From Mesorhizobium koreense (GTDB taxonomy: Bacteria; Pseudomonadota; Alphaproteobacteria; Rhizobiales; Rhizobiaceae), in NCBI RefSeq assembly GCF_031656215.1, contig NZ_CP134228.1:620001-684000 (forward strand): a DNA stretch of 64,000 nt, read 5' to 3'. This document shows positions 27,713-36,301 of this stretch, piece after piece. Numbering within the stretch: the stretch's first letter is position 1; each line of letters starts with the position of its first letter. Below the pieces are notes generated by a model, which searched no databases, was not told the origin of the DNA, and saw only the letters and a list, made by a program, of their open reading frames with translations. The position numbers and the translations under genes were made by a program.

Positions 27713-28168
27713 ATGAACGGCAGAAGGTTGAAGCACGGCGTCTGGGTGCTGGTCGCGGACGGTGAGAAGGCGCTGTTCCTGCGTAACGAAGGCGACGCGC
27801 AATATCCCAATTTGCAGGTCATGCGCGAAATGCAGGAAGAGAACCCGCCGACGCGGGAACAGGGAACGGACCGGCCCGGACGGCTGAGCGACCCGTCGGG
27901 CCAGCGCAGCGCGGTGGAAGACGCGGACTGGCACCGGATCGCCAAGGAACGCTTCGCCGACGAGATCGCGCAGCGCCTCTACCGGATGGCGCATCGCGGC
28001 GATTTCGAACACATATTGCTCGTGGCGCCGCCGCAAATTCTCGGCGCCATGCGCAAGAAGCTTCACAAGGAAGTGGAAGAGCGCGTCATCGGCGAAGAGC
28101 CGAAGACGCTCACCGGCCATGCGGTGCCGGAGATCGAAAAGGTGCTGACGGGGGACTGGGCGGCGTGA
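27713..28168 (+). CDS. Host-attachment-protein family protein
   Basis: This 151-aa soluble protein matches the Host_attach family, named after an Agrobacterium attachment phenotype. It starts KHGVWVLVADGEKALFLRNEGDAQYPNL and has a C-terminal FEHILLVAPPQILGAMRKKLHKEVEERVIGE segment with a Rossmann-like pattern related to release-factor-like (baeRF) domains. The ATG follows AAGGAGCACACAC. It is a single-gene unit divergent from cysG; its 3' end abuts a compound hairpin. Confidence 0.88.
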   Translation: MNGRRLKHGVWVLVADGEKALFLRNEGDAQYPNLQVMREMQEENPPTREQGTDRPGRLSDPSGQRSAVEDADWHRIAKERFADEIAQRLYRMAHRGDFEHILLVAPPQILGAMRKKLHKEVEERVIGEEPKTLTGHAVPEIEKVLTGDWAA

Positions 28169-28180
28169 CGTGGGTAGACC

Positions 28181-28216
28181 CCCACCCCTCCCCTTGCGGG
28201 GAGGGACAGGGGTGGG
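28181..28216. terminator. Compound hairpin between convergent genes
   Basis: Outer arms CCCACCCC/GGGGTGGG and inner arms CCTCCCC/GGGGAGG around TTGC form a two-part stem in the 51-nt space between two convergent stop codons. It resembles common extragenic palindromes of rhizobia and probably serves as a two-way transcription end. Confidence 0.6.
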
Positions 28217-28219
28217 AGT

Positions 28220-29071
28220 TCAGCTTGCAAGGAAATCCCGCAACAGGCCGATCTCATGCTCCGTCGCAAGCGTCGGCGCGTGGCCGTAGCCTGAAAGCAC
28301 GTGCAGTTCGGGCTTCGGCCCCCGCCGCGTCATCGCCTCGGCGATCTGCATGGGCAGCACGTCGGAACGCTCGCCGCGCACGAGAAGCGTTCTGGCCGTA
28401 ACGGCGTCGTAGGCGTCCCAAACGTCGAGGTCCGCCTTGTGATAGGTAAGCTGCGAGACGATCCGCGGGTCGTAATGGACCGTGACGCGGCCGTCGTCGG
28501 TACGCCGGTAGGAGGTATCGATCATCCGCTCCCAGAAGCGAGGCGTGTTGTCGCCGAACGGCGCGTAATTGCTGCGCAGCCACGCACCCAGTTCGCCGAG
28601 CGTGTCATAGACCGGCGGATTGCCGACATAGCTCGCGATGCGGCCGATGCCGGTGGCGGGAATGTCGGGGCCGACATCGTTGATGACGAGATGGGTGATG
28701 CGCCTCTTCAGCCTATCGCCGGCAAGGGTGACGCCGATCAACCCGCCCATCGAGGTGCCGACCCAGCGCACCTTGTCCAGGCGATAGTGATCGAGCATGG
28801 CGAGTGCGGTGTCGCCGAAGACGCGGTAGGAATAGTCGACTTTCGGATCCCTCGCCCAGCTCGACAGGCCGCGGCCGAGCGTATCCGGGCAAAGCACGAA
28901 ATAACGATCCGAAAGCGCTTCCGCCGCCTCGTCGAAATCGCGGCCCGTGCGCGCCAGCCCGTGCCACATGACGAGCGCCGGCTTGTCCTGGCTACCCCAT
29001 TCGGTGACGTGCAGCTCGAAGCCGGCGGCCGGAACATAGGTCGAGCGGGGGACGGATATGGGCGCGCTCAT
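28220..29071 (-). CDS. Alpha/beta hydrolase
   Basis: This 283-aa hydrolase has the complete triad. The nucleophile is Ser107 in GTSMGG, an Asp is in VRGERSDVLP (about residue 240), and a His is in SGYGHAPTL (about residue 265). The oxyanion-hole region is WHGLARTGRDF. No signal peptide is visible, so it is cytoplasmic. Its start overlaps the livM-like stop by 4 nt, so it is the last gene of the transport operon and probably hydrolyses the imported ester, amide or ring-cleavage product. Confidence 0.9.
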   Translation of the reverse strand: MSAPISVPRSTYVPAAGFELHVTEWGSQDKPALVMWHGLARTGRDFDEAAEALSDRYFVLCPDTLGRGLSSWARDPKVDYSYRVFGDTALAMLDHYRLDKVRWVGTSMGGLIGVTLAGDRLKRRITHLVINDVGPDIPATGIGRIASYVGNPPVYDTLGELGAWLRSNYAPFGDNTPRFWERMIDTSYRRTDDGRVTVHYDPRIVSQLTYHKADLDVWDAYDAVTARTLLVRGERSDVLPMQIAEAMTRRGPKPELHVLSGYGHAPTLATEHEIGLLRDFLAS

Positions 29072-30171
29072 TTGCGGCCTCCCTTTTTCAGAAGCGTCCC
29101 GGCGATGCCCGCCGGGAAGAAATAGACAAGCAGGATGAAGAACAAGCCGAGCCAGAGCAGCCAGCGGTCCGGATCGAGCAGATTGGGCGCGAAGGGCACG
29201 CCGGAAAGCGCATCGGCGCCGAGCTGCATGATGTCCTTCAGGTAGAATTGCGCGAGCGTCATGACGACGACGCCGATGACGGCGCCGACCATGGTGCTCA
29301 TGCCGCCGATGACGACCATCAGCAAAATGTCGATCATGATGGAGAAGGAGAGGAAGACATCCGGGCCGGTATATTTAAGCCAGACCGCGCGCACCACGCC
29401 GGCCAGCGCGGCGATGATCGCGGCGATGCAGAAGATCGCCGTGCGGTAGGCGACGACCTTGTAGCCGATTGCCTCTGCCCGCATCTCGTTCTCGCGGATG
29501 GCCTCCAGGACGGTGCCCATCGGCGAGGCGACGATGCGCAGCATCAAGAGGTAGAGCGCCAGCGAACAGAAGAAGACGAAATAATAGGCTGCGAGCTTGC
29601 CGTTCAGCGCCACGCCGGCGAGGCGTACGACCTTGCCGTCGGTATCGGCGAGAAGTTTCGTGGCCGCCGAGAAAAGGCGCGGGGCGGAATAGATCAGCCC
29701 GTCCTCGCCGCCGGTGAACTGCGATAGCTGGCTTGCCAGCACCAGCATGACTGAGGCGGCCGCGAGCGTCACCATGGCGAAGAAGATCGCCTTGACGCGC
29801 AGCGACAAAAGCCCGATCAGCGCCGCCAGGACGAGCGCGGCGAGAACACCGGCGCCGCCGCCGACAAGCACGGCATCCCAACCCGCGCCCATCGCCTTCA
29901 GCGCGATCGCCGTGCCGTAGCCGCCGAGGCCGAAGAACATGGTGTGGGCGAAGGAGACGATGCCGGTGTAGCCGATCAGGAGATCATAGCTCGCCACCAG
30001 CACGATGAAGACGCAGATGCGCGCCGCCACCTCTTGCGCGCGCACGTCGGGAAACAGGAACGGCGCGAAGAGGAGGCAGAGCCACACGACGCCTGCCGCG
30101 CCGTAGACGACCATCCGGCCGGTACGTGCCGGCGCGGATGCCGTTCCCGCCGCCGCGTTTATCGGGCTCAT
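29068..30171 (-). CDS. Branched-chain-type ABC permease (LivM-like)
   Basis: This 367-aa inner-membrane permease has about ten hydrophobic segments. The LivM landmarks SYDLLIGYTGIVSFAHTMFFGLGGYGTA and EAIRENEMRAEAIGYKV are present. I place the start at the ATG at 30171, which overlaps the livH-like stop by 4 nt; the frame runs open far upstream inside the neighbour. It is the fifth transport gene of an operon also encoding a CoA ligase and hydrolase. Confidence 0.92.
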   Translation of the reverse strand: MSPINAAAGTASAPARTGRMVVYGAAGVVWLCLLFAPFLFPDVRAQEVAARICVFIVLVASYDLLIGYTGIVSFAHTMFFGLGGYGTAIALKAMGAGWDAVLVGGGAGVLAALVLAALIGLLSLRVKAIFFAMVTLAAASVMLVLASQLSQFTGGEDGLIYSAPRLFSAATKLLADTDGKVVRLAGVALNGKLAAYYFVFFCSLALYLLMLRIVASPMGTVLEAIRENEMRAEAIGYKVVAYRTAIFCIAAIIAALAGVVRAVWLKYTGPDVFLSFSIMIDILLMVVIGGMSTMVGAVIGVVVMTLAQFYLKDIMQLGADALSGVPFAPNLLDPDRWLLWLGLFFILLVYFFPAGIAGTLLKKGGRK

Positions 30172-31163
30172 CGCTTCACCGCCGGCAGGAGGCCGTAGGG
30201 CCGCCACAGGAGCACCGCCATCATCAGGAGCATGTTCGAGGCGAGCGACAGCTTGGGCATCAGGAAGGCGACATAATTGCCCATCAGCCCGACGAGGATG
30301 GCGCCGAGCAGCGAACCCTCGATCGAGCCCAGCCCGCCGATGATGACCACGATGAAGACGAGGATCAGCATCTCCGAGCCGATCGTGCCGGAGATCAATC
30401 CCTGGTAGCCCGCCCACATGGCGCCGCCCATGCCGGCGAGCGCCGAGCCGACGACGAAGACAGCGACGAAGAGGCGGTCGATACGGAAGCCCAACGCCTC
30501 CACCATCTCGCGGTTCTCGACCCCGGCGCGGACGAGGAGGCCGATGCGGGTACGGTTCAGCACCAGAGACAGGATCACGAAAACCGCGAGGCCGAGCAGG
30601 AAGGCGAAGATGCGGTAGGTCTCTATGGCGACATCGCCGAAGACGAGCGAACCGCGAAGGATGGCGGGACGCGGCACGGAGATCGGCGCGCCGCCCCAGA
30701 TCGCCAAGATGAGCTGTTCGGCAACGATCAGCGCGCCGACTGTGATGAGGATCTGGCGCAGATGGTCGCCATAGACCGGCTTGACGATGACGCGCTCGAA
30801 GAACCAGCCGGCCACGGCGCAAAAGGCGGTCGCCGCGCCGATGGCAAGCACGATGGCCAGCAGATTGAGCGCGCCGCTCGGCCCATGCGCCCAGCCCGCG
30901 AACGCGGCCAGCACCGAAGCAGCGATGAAGGCGCCGAAGGAGATGAAGGCCGAATGGCCGAAGTTGAGAACGTCCATCAGGCCGAAGACCAGCGACAGGC
31001 CCGACGCCATCAGGAAGATCATCATTCCCATTGCAAGGCCGGCGACGGTGAGCGTCACCCAGGCAGAGAAGGAGCCTGTCAACGGCAGCGCGACAAGCGC
31101 GAGTGCCACGGGGAGGAGCGCCACTCCGCCGAGGCGGGAGAAGAGAGAGGAGAGAGCGGTCAT
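30168..31163 (-). CDS. Branched-chain-type ABC permease (LivH-like)
   Basis: This 331-aa permease has eight to nine hydrophobic segments and the LivH landmarks SGLSLVFGLMDVLNFGHSAFISFGAF and AGVENREMVEALGFRIDRLFVAVFVVGSALAGMGGAMW. It pairs with the LivM-like protein. Twenty-eight nt separate it from the upstream livF-like gene. It imports hydrophobic amino acids or, in many soil bacteria, aromatic or other carboxylic acids. Confidence 0.92.
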   Translation of the reverse strand: MTALSSLFSRLGGVALLPVALALVALPLTGSFSAWVTLTVAGLAMGMMIFLMASGLSLVFGLMDVLNFGHSAFISFGAFIAASVLAAFAGWAHGPSGALNLLAIVLAIGAATAFCAVAGWFFERVIVKPVYGDHLRQILITVGALIVAEQLILAIWGGAPISVPRPAILRGSLVFGDVAIETYRIFAFLLGLAVFVILSLVLNRTRIGLLVRAGVENREMVEALGFRIDRLFVAVFVVGSALAGMGGAMWAGYQGLISGTIGSEMLILVFIVVIIGGLGSIEGSLLGAILVGLMGNYVAFLMPKLSLASNMLLMMAVLLWRPYGLLPAVKR

Positions 31164-31191
31164 GAGGACAACACCAACATCTCCGATCCCA

Positions 31192-31908
31192 TCAACCCGC
31201 TTCCATCGACAGGCTGAGAAGCCTCGTCTGCAGCGCCTCGTCGGCGGCGAGTTCGGCCATCGAGCCCTGATGGGTGATCCGGCCGTCGTCGATCACCGTC
31301 ACGCCTTTCCCGAGTGCCCTGGCGAAATGGAAATTCTGCTCAACCAGAAGGATCGTCGTCTCGGCGGCGATCTCGCGGAAGGCGGCGATCATGTTGCGGA
31401 TGATCGCCGGAGCGAGGCCCTTGGTCGGCTCGTCGATCAGGATGAGGTCGCGCGGCTCGATGATGGCGCGGGCGATCGCCAGCATCTGCTTCTGTCCGCC
31501 CGACAGCGCGAAGGCCTGCTTCTTCCAGAAGGTCTCGAGCGCCGGGAACAGGGCGAAGACGCGGCCGAGGCGAGCCTCGTCGAAACGGCCGCCCGCCGTG
31601 GCAAGCCGCATGTTCTCCTCGACGGTGAGGCCACCGAAGATACCCATATTCTCCGGCACATAGGCGACGCCGAGACGCGCGATGTCGGAGGTGTGCAGCC
31701 CGGTAATGTCGCGACCGCGGAACAGGACCGCGCCGCGCGTCGCGCGCCACAGCCCCATGATCGTGCGCAGCGTCGTGGTCTTGCCGGCGCCGTTGCGGCC
31801 GAGCAGGACGTGGACGCCGCCCTCCGGCACGTCGAAGCTGACGCCATGGAGAATGTGATATTGCGCAATGTCGGTGTGGACGCCGTCGAGGCGCAGGATC
31901 GCGCTCAC
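31192..31908 (-). CDS. ABC ATP-binding protein (LivF-like)
   Basis: This 238-aa ATPase has Walker A GRNGAGKTT (about residues 37-45), signature LSGGQKQ (about 137-143) and Walker B LILIDEP. I place the start at a GTG (31908) that overlaps the livG-like stop as GTGA; the frame upstream belongs to the shadow of livG. It is the second ATPase of the branched-chain-type importer. Confidence 0.92.
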   Translation of the reverse strand: MSAILRLDGVHTDIAQYHILHGVSFDVPEGGVHVLLGRNGAGKTTTLRTIMGLWRATRGAVLFRGRDITGLHTSDIARLGVAYVPENMGIFGGLTVEENMRLATAGGRFDEARLGRVFALFPALETFWKKQAFALSGGQKQMLAIARAIIEPRDLILIDEPTKGLAPAIIRNMIAAFREIAAETTILLVEQNFHFARALGKGVTVIDDGRITHQGSMAELAADEALQTRLLSLSMEAG

Positions 31909-32669
31909 GCCACCTCCTCCTCGCCGACGCCGAGGTAGATCTGGCGCACGATCGGCAACGCCATCACCTCGCCCGGCAGCCCATCGGCGACGAGCGCGCC
32001 GTTGTTGAGGACGACGATGCGATCGGCCAGCGCGCGCACCACGTCCATCTTGTGCTCGACCAGAAGCACGGTCTTCGACGCATCCTTCCTGATATCGGCG
32101 ATCAGTTCGAGAATGGCGGGCGCTTCGTCGGCCGACATGCCGGCGGTCGGCTCGTCGAACATGAAGATATCCGGCTTCATGGCGACCAGGAGCGCCACCT
32201 CGAGCTTGCGCTGGTCGCCATGCGGCAGGGCGGACGCGGCCAAGCCCGCAACCTCCGACAATCGCGTGCGCTCGAGGATCGCGGTGGCCTCTTCCCGCAA
32301 CGCGGGAAGCGCGGCGGCGCGGCGAAACAGGCTCGACCCCATGCCGACTCGCGCCTGCACCGCAAGCCGGACATTCTCCCTCACGGTAAGCGCGGGAAAC
32401 AGATTGGTGAGTTGGAAGGCCCGCCCGATACCGGCCTTCGCCCGCGCCGAGGGCGAAAGCCGCGTGATGTCCCGTTCTCCCTTGAAGATGCGACCGGAAG
32501 TCGGCGCAAGCTGGCCCGAGACGAGGTTGAACCACGTGGTCTTGCCGGCGCCGTTCGGGCCGACGATGACCGTCAACTCGCCCGGCTGGAACGCGCAGGT
32601 GACACGATCGACGGCCGTATGGCCGCCGAAACGGATCGTCAGGTTCTCGGTGCGGAGGGAAGGCGACAT
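31905..32669 (-). CDS. ABC ATP-binding protein (LivG-like)
   Basis: This 254-aa ATPase has Walker A GPNGAGKTT (about residues 38-46) and Walker B IFMFDEPTAGMS. The signature segment is ALPHGDQRKLEV, a drifted form of LSHGDQR. It is coupled to the livF-like gene by a 4-nt overlap. A 105-nt spacer with a long inverted repeat separates it from the binding-protein gene upstream. Confidence 0.92.
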   Translation of the reverse strand: MSPSLRTENLTIRFGGHTAVDRVTCAFQPGELTVIVGPNGAGKTTWFNLVSGQLAPTSGRIFKGERDITRLSPSARAKAGIGRAFQLTNLFPALTVRENVRLAVQARVGMGSSLFRRAAALPALREEATAILERTRLSEVAGLAASALPHGDQRKLEVALLVAMKPDIFMFDEPTAGMSADEAPAILELIADIRKDASKTVLLVEHKMDVVRALADRIVVLNNGALVADGLPGEVMALPIVRQIYLGVGEEEVA

Positions 32670-32682
32670 GGCTTAAGATAGT

Positions 32683-32752
32683 AGGCAATAGGGGCAGTAA
32701 GGCAGGAGCTCGGGAAAGGTGAGGCGTCAACTTCCTACTGCCCCTATTGCCT
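32683..32752 (-). repeat. Long inverted repeat between binding-protein and livG-like genes
   Basis: Arms of 17 bp (32683-32699 and 32736-32752, core GGCAATAGGGGCAGTA) are perfect complements around a 36-nt loop. A partial third copy (ACTGCCCTGCC, ending at 32772) follows next to the binding-protein stop. In the transcript it lies 3' of the binding-protein coding region and could end transcription partially or stabilise that message. Confidence 0.6.
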
Positions 32753-32774
32753 TAACGCCCTACTGCCCTGCCTC

Positions 32775-33971
32775 TCACTCCTGATTGTTCCTTCCGACCG
32801 GAATCTTCATCTGGTCGGGCTTGATGACATCGACCAGTTCAGGAATGGCCCATGCCACCTTCGGGTCCACCTTGATCTTGAAGTGGTACATCTCCTGCAG
32901 CGCCTGGTGGTCTTCCTTGCGGAAGGTCATCGGCCCCTTCGGCGTATCCCAGCTCATGCCCTCCATGGTCTTGATGAGCGAATCGGTCTTGAGGTCGGGC
33001 GAGGTCTCGATCGCCTTGACGATGGCGAGCGCCGCCGCCATGCCGCCGGCGGTGAAGAAGTCCGGCGGAGAGCCGAAGCGCTTCTCGTGCTCCTTGACCA
33101 GCCAGTCGTTGATCGGGTTCTTCGGGATGCCGTAGTAGTAGTAGATGGCGCCTTCCATCCCCGGCACCTGCTTGTAGGCCTTCATCGCCGGCAGGATATT
33201 GCCGCCGGTGGAAATCTTGATGTCGTAGCGACCGGGATCGGCGGCGGCGAGCGGGGTGAGCGCGTCTATGCCGGCGACGTAGATGACGATGACACGGCGG
33301 CCGGGCTTGTCCTTCAGCGCATCGAAAAGCCGCTGGATCGTGGCGGTGAAGTCGGTCGTGTTCTGCGGAACATATTCCTCATCCACCACATGCGCGCCGG
33401 TGCCTTCGAGCGCCTTCTTGAAGGCGGCGACGCCGTCCTTGCCGAAGGCGTAATCCTGCGCCAGCGTCGCGACGTAGAGATCCTTGTCGGGCTTCAAGGC
33501 CGCCGCCTGAGCCTCCATGTCCATCGAGGAATTGCGCGATGTCTTGAAGACGTAGCGGTTGGAATTCGGTCCGGTCAGCGAATCGGCCACGGCCGGCTCG
33601 ACCAGCAGGATCTTCTGGTTCTCCTCGGCGATCGGCAGCATGGCGGTGGTCACGCCCGACGAGGTGCCGCCGACGGCGATCAGGGCATCGTCGTCGCCAT
33701 AGGCCTCGGCCAGAAGCGCACGCGCCACATCGGGCTTGAACTGCGTGTCCTTCTCGATGACCTCGATCTTGTGGCCCTTGACCGTCATCGTGCCCTTGGT
33801 CGCGTATTCGAGACCGAGGTTGAAGCCGTTCGTGGTCTGCTTGGAATAGGCCTCGAGCGGCGAACCCGAAAGGCCGTGCACCAGAGCGATCTTGACCGTG
33901 TCGTCGGCATGGGCCGGCGGCATGAAGGCCATCGCGCCGGCAATCGCCAGCGCACCCAGCAATCTTCTCAT
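32775..33971 (-). CDS. ABC substrate-binding protein, LivJ/K-like (Peripla_BP_6)
   Basis: This 398-aa periplasmic protein has a signal peptide (residues 1 to about 22, PPAHA) followed by DTVKIALVHGLSGSPLEAYSKQTTNGFNLGLEYA, the classical type I fold start. Longer than LivJ, it is like the binding proteins for aromatic acids and other carboxylates in soil bacteria. It is encoded between the CoA-ligase gene and the ATPase genes. The ligand is unknown. Confidence 0.92.
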   Translation of the reverse strand: MRRLLGALAIAGAMAFMPPAHADDTVKIALVHGLSGSPLEAYSKQTTNGFNLGLEYATKGTMTVKGHKIEVIEKDTQFKPDVARALLAEAYGDDDALIAVGGTSSGVTTAMLPIAEENQKILLVEPAVADSLTGPNSNRYVFKTSRNSSMDMEAQAAALKPDKDLYVATLAQDYAFGKDGVAAFKKALEGTGAHVVDEEYVPQNTTDFTATIQRLFDALKDKPGRRVIVIYVAGIDALTPLAAADPGRYDIKISTGGNILPAMKAYKQVPGMEGAIYYYYGIPKNPINDWLVKEHEKRFGSPPDFFTAGGMAAALAIVKAIETSPDLKTDSLIKTMEGMSWDTPKGPMTFRKEDHQALQEMYHFKIKVDPKVAWAIPELVDVIKPDQMKIPVGRNNQE

Positions 33972-34023
33972 TCTTCTCTCCTCCCTGAGGGTTGCTTGAA
34001 GGGGTTGACTGAATGCGGACCGT

Positions 34024-35571
34024 TCATTTCGAAATTTCTTCAGGGCCGGTCCGTTCGAGCATCGCTCGCAACTCGGTCTTGAGCACCTTGCCGTAGTTGT
34101 TCTTCGGCAGGGTATCGACGAAGACGTAGGCTTTCGGCCGCTTGAAGCGGGCGATGCGATCGAGGCAATGCCGGTCGAGATCGGCTTCCGCCAGCGCGCC
34201 GGCAGGGTCCTTCACGACGAAAGCGACGACGGTTTCGCCCCATTCGGCATCCGGGCGGCCGACCACGCTCGTCTCGCGCACGGAAGGATGCGTCAGAAGC
34301 GCCTCCTCGACCTCGCGCGGATAGATGTTGGTGCCGCCCGAAATGATGACATCCTTGGAGCGGTCCTTCAGCGTCAGGAAGCCTTCCTCGTCCAGCACGC
34401 CGACATCGCCGGTCCACAGCCAGCCGTCGCGGAGCGCCGCGGCGCTCGCCTCGGCGTTCTGCCAATAGCCGGCCATGACCGGCGCGCCGCGTACCAGCAC
34501 CTCGCCGGCCTCGCCCGCCGGCAGCGCGCGACCCTCTTCGTCGGCAACCTTCACCTCGACGCAGGACTGCGCGGTGCCGACGCTCGCCAGCCGCTCGCGC
34601 CAGCGCGGATCGGAACGGTCGGAGACGAGATGGCGCGGCAATGCCGTGATCGCCATGGGCGATTCGCCCTGGCCGTAGATCTGGCAGAAGCGCGGCCCCA
34701 TCACATCGACCGCCTCGACAATGTCGGCGAGATACATCGGGCCGCCGCCATAGACGATGGTGCGGATGCCCTCGCCCGTCGCACCTGACGCTTTCGCGTA
34801 ATCGACCAGCCGGCGCACCATGGTCGGGGCCGCGAACATGTGGACGCGCCCGAGCGCCTCCGCGCAGGAAAAGATCTCCTCAGGCTCGAAGCCGCCGGAT
34901 TCCGGCACGACGTGGCGCGCACCCTTCAGAACGTGCTGGACATTATAGAGGCCTGCGCCATGCGACATCGGGGCGGCGTAGAGCGCCGCGTCGGCGGGAT
35001 CGACCACGTCCACATCGGTGAAATAGGAGAACGTCATGGCGTGGATGTTGCCGTTGGTGATCATGACGCCTTTCGGCTTGCCGGTGGTGCCGGAGGTATA
35101 GAAGAGCCAGGCGAGATCGTCGCGACCGCGCGGCACCGGCCCGGAGAGCGGGTCAGCCTGGAGCATGTCGTTCCAGTTCTTGCCGCCAAGCTCGACCACG
35201 GCGCGCACGGAAGACGGCAGGTGCGCGGCGACGGCCTCGCCGAGCGACCGGTCGGCGAAGACCACGGACGCTTCGGCATTCTCGATGATCCAGGCGGCTT
35301 CCCTTGGGTGCAACTTGGCGTTGATGGGGACGGCGGCGGCACCGGCGAACCAGATGCCGTAGAAGGCCTCCAGATAGCGCGGGCTGTTCTTGGCGAGGAT
35401 GGCGACACGGTCGCCCGGCCGGATCCCATATCCTCCCGACAGCGACGCGCCGATGGCGGCGGCGTGTGTCGCGAAGGCGCGGTAATCGGCTTCCACCCGC
35501 TCGCCCACGCAAAGTGCGGCGCTCGACGGGTTGGAAATTGCCGCCCTGACCAGCCACTCGGCCAGATTCAT
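34024..35571 (-). CDS. AMP-dependent CoA ligase
   Basis: This 515-aa ANL-superfamily ligase has AWLFYTSGTTGKPKGVMITN (about residues 162-181), IYGQGESPM (about 298-306), VIISGGTNIYPREVEEAL in the lid region and a C-terminal KNNYGKVLKTEL with the catalytic Lys. I use the ATG at 35571 with GGGAGGA upstream. It is the first gene of the transport operon, so the imported acid is probably trapped and activated as its CoA thioester. The specific acid is not known. Confidence 0.9.
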   Translation of the reverse strand: MNLAEWLVRAAISNPSSAALCVGERVEADYRAFATHAAAIGASLSGGYGIRPGDRVAILAKNSPRYLEAFYGIWFAGAAAVPINAKLHPREAAWIIENAEASVVFADRSLGEAVAAHLPSSVRAVVELGGKNWNDMLQADPLSGPVPRGRDDLAWLFYTSGTTGKPKGVMITNGNIHAMTFSYFTDVDVVDPADAALYAAPMSHGAGLYNVQHVLKGARHVVPESGGFEPEEIFSCAEALGRVHMFAAPTMVRRLVDYAKASGATGEGIRTIVYGGGPMYLADIVEAVDVMGPRFCQIYGQGESPMAITALPRHLVSDRSDPRWRERLASVGTAQSCVEVKVADEEGRALPAGEAGEVLVRGAPVMAGYWQNAEASAAALRDGWLWTGDVGVLDEEGFLTLKDRSKDVIISGGTNIYPREVEEALLTHPSVRETSVVGRPDAEWGETVVAFVVKDPAGALAEADLDRHCLDRIARFKRPKAYVFVDTLPKNNYGKVLKTELRAMLERTGPEEISK

Positions 35572-35723
35572 CGATCGAATTCCTCCCACCGGCCTGATCG
35601 GCTCAGGGCAGCGATAGGCCGCAACCAACCGCCGCCCGTTTTTCCTTGGTACGATGCAAACCGGCTTCTATTATCCTTGGGTCCGAAAAACCGGCAATAT
35701 CGTAGAAATACGCAACACGACCC

Positions 35724-36278
35724 ATGGCACCGCCGACCCTCAACGAACTGGCATTCGAATGCGCGCCCGTCGGCATCGTCATGACGGAGAACCGCATCAT
35801 CAAGGCGTGCAATCCGGCCTTCGCATCGATGTTCTTCTACCGCGTGGATGAGCTGGTCGAGCAATCCTTCGCCATCCTCTACCCTTCCTTCGAGGAATTC
35901 CTGCGCATCCGCAATGTCGGCGTCGAGCCGCTGAAGAAAACCAACCGCTATTCGGACGAGCGCATCATGGCGCGCAAGGACGGGTCGCTGTTCTGGTGCA
36001 GGGTGCGCGGCCACTCGCTGACGCGCGAAGACGATCCGCTGCGCCATGCCGTCTGGAGCTTCGCGGACCTTTCGGATTCACGGCCGGTGCATGCGCTCTC
36101 GACGCGCGAGCGACAGATCGTCATGCATCTCGGCGAAGGCCGCACGTCGAAGGAGATCGCACGCACGCTGGCCATCTCGCCGAGGACGGTGGAAGCCTAC
36201 CGGGCACGGCTCCTGAAGAAATATTCGGCCGGCAACGTGGCGGAGCTGCTCTCGCATCTGGGTGGCGTGCCGCAATAA
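35724..36278 (+). CDS. PAS-LuxR-type transcriptional regulator
   Basis: This 184-aa protein has an N-terminal PAS domain (about residues 5-105, LAFECAPVGIVMTENRIIKACNPAFASMFFYRVDELV) and a C-terminal LuxR HTH (about 122-180, LSTRERQIVMHLGEGRTSKEIARTLAISPRTVEAYRARLLKK). It is divergent from the CoA-ligase/transport operon, which it probably activates when the PAS domain senses the substrate or a CoA product. A short PAS-LuxR with no receiver domain differs from the usual two-component design. Confidence 0.9.
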   Translation: MAPPTLNELAFECAPVGIVMTENRIIKACNPAFASMFFYRVDELVEQSFAILYPSFEEFLRIRNVGVEPLKKTNRYSDERIMARKDGSLFWCRVRGHSLTREDDPLRHAVWSFADLSDSRPVHALSTRERQIVMHLGEGRTSKEIARTLAISPRTVEAYRARLLKKYSAGNVAELLSHLGGVPQ

Positions 36279-36301
36279 GCGCCTATTGGCCGCCGAGACG
36301 G

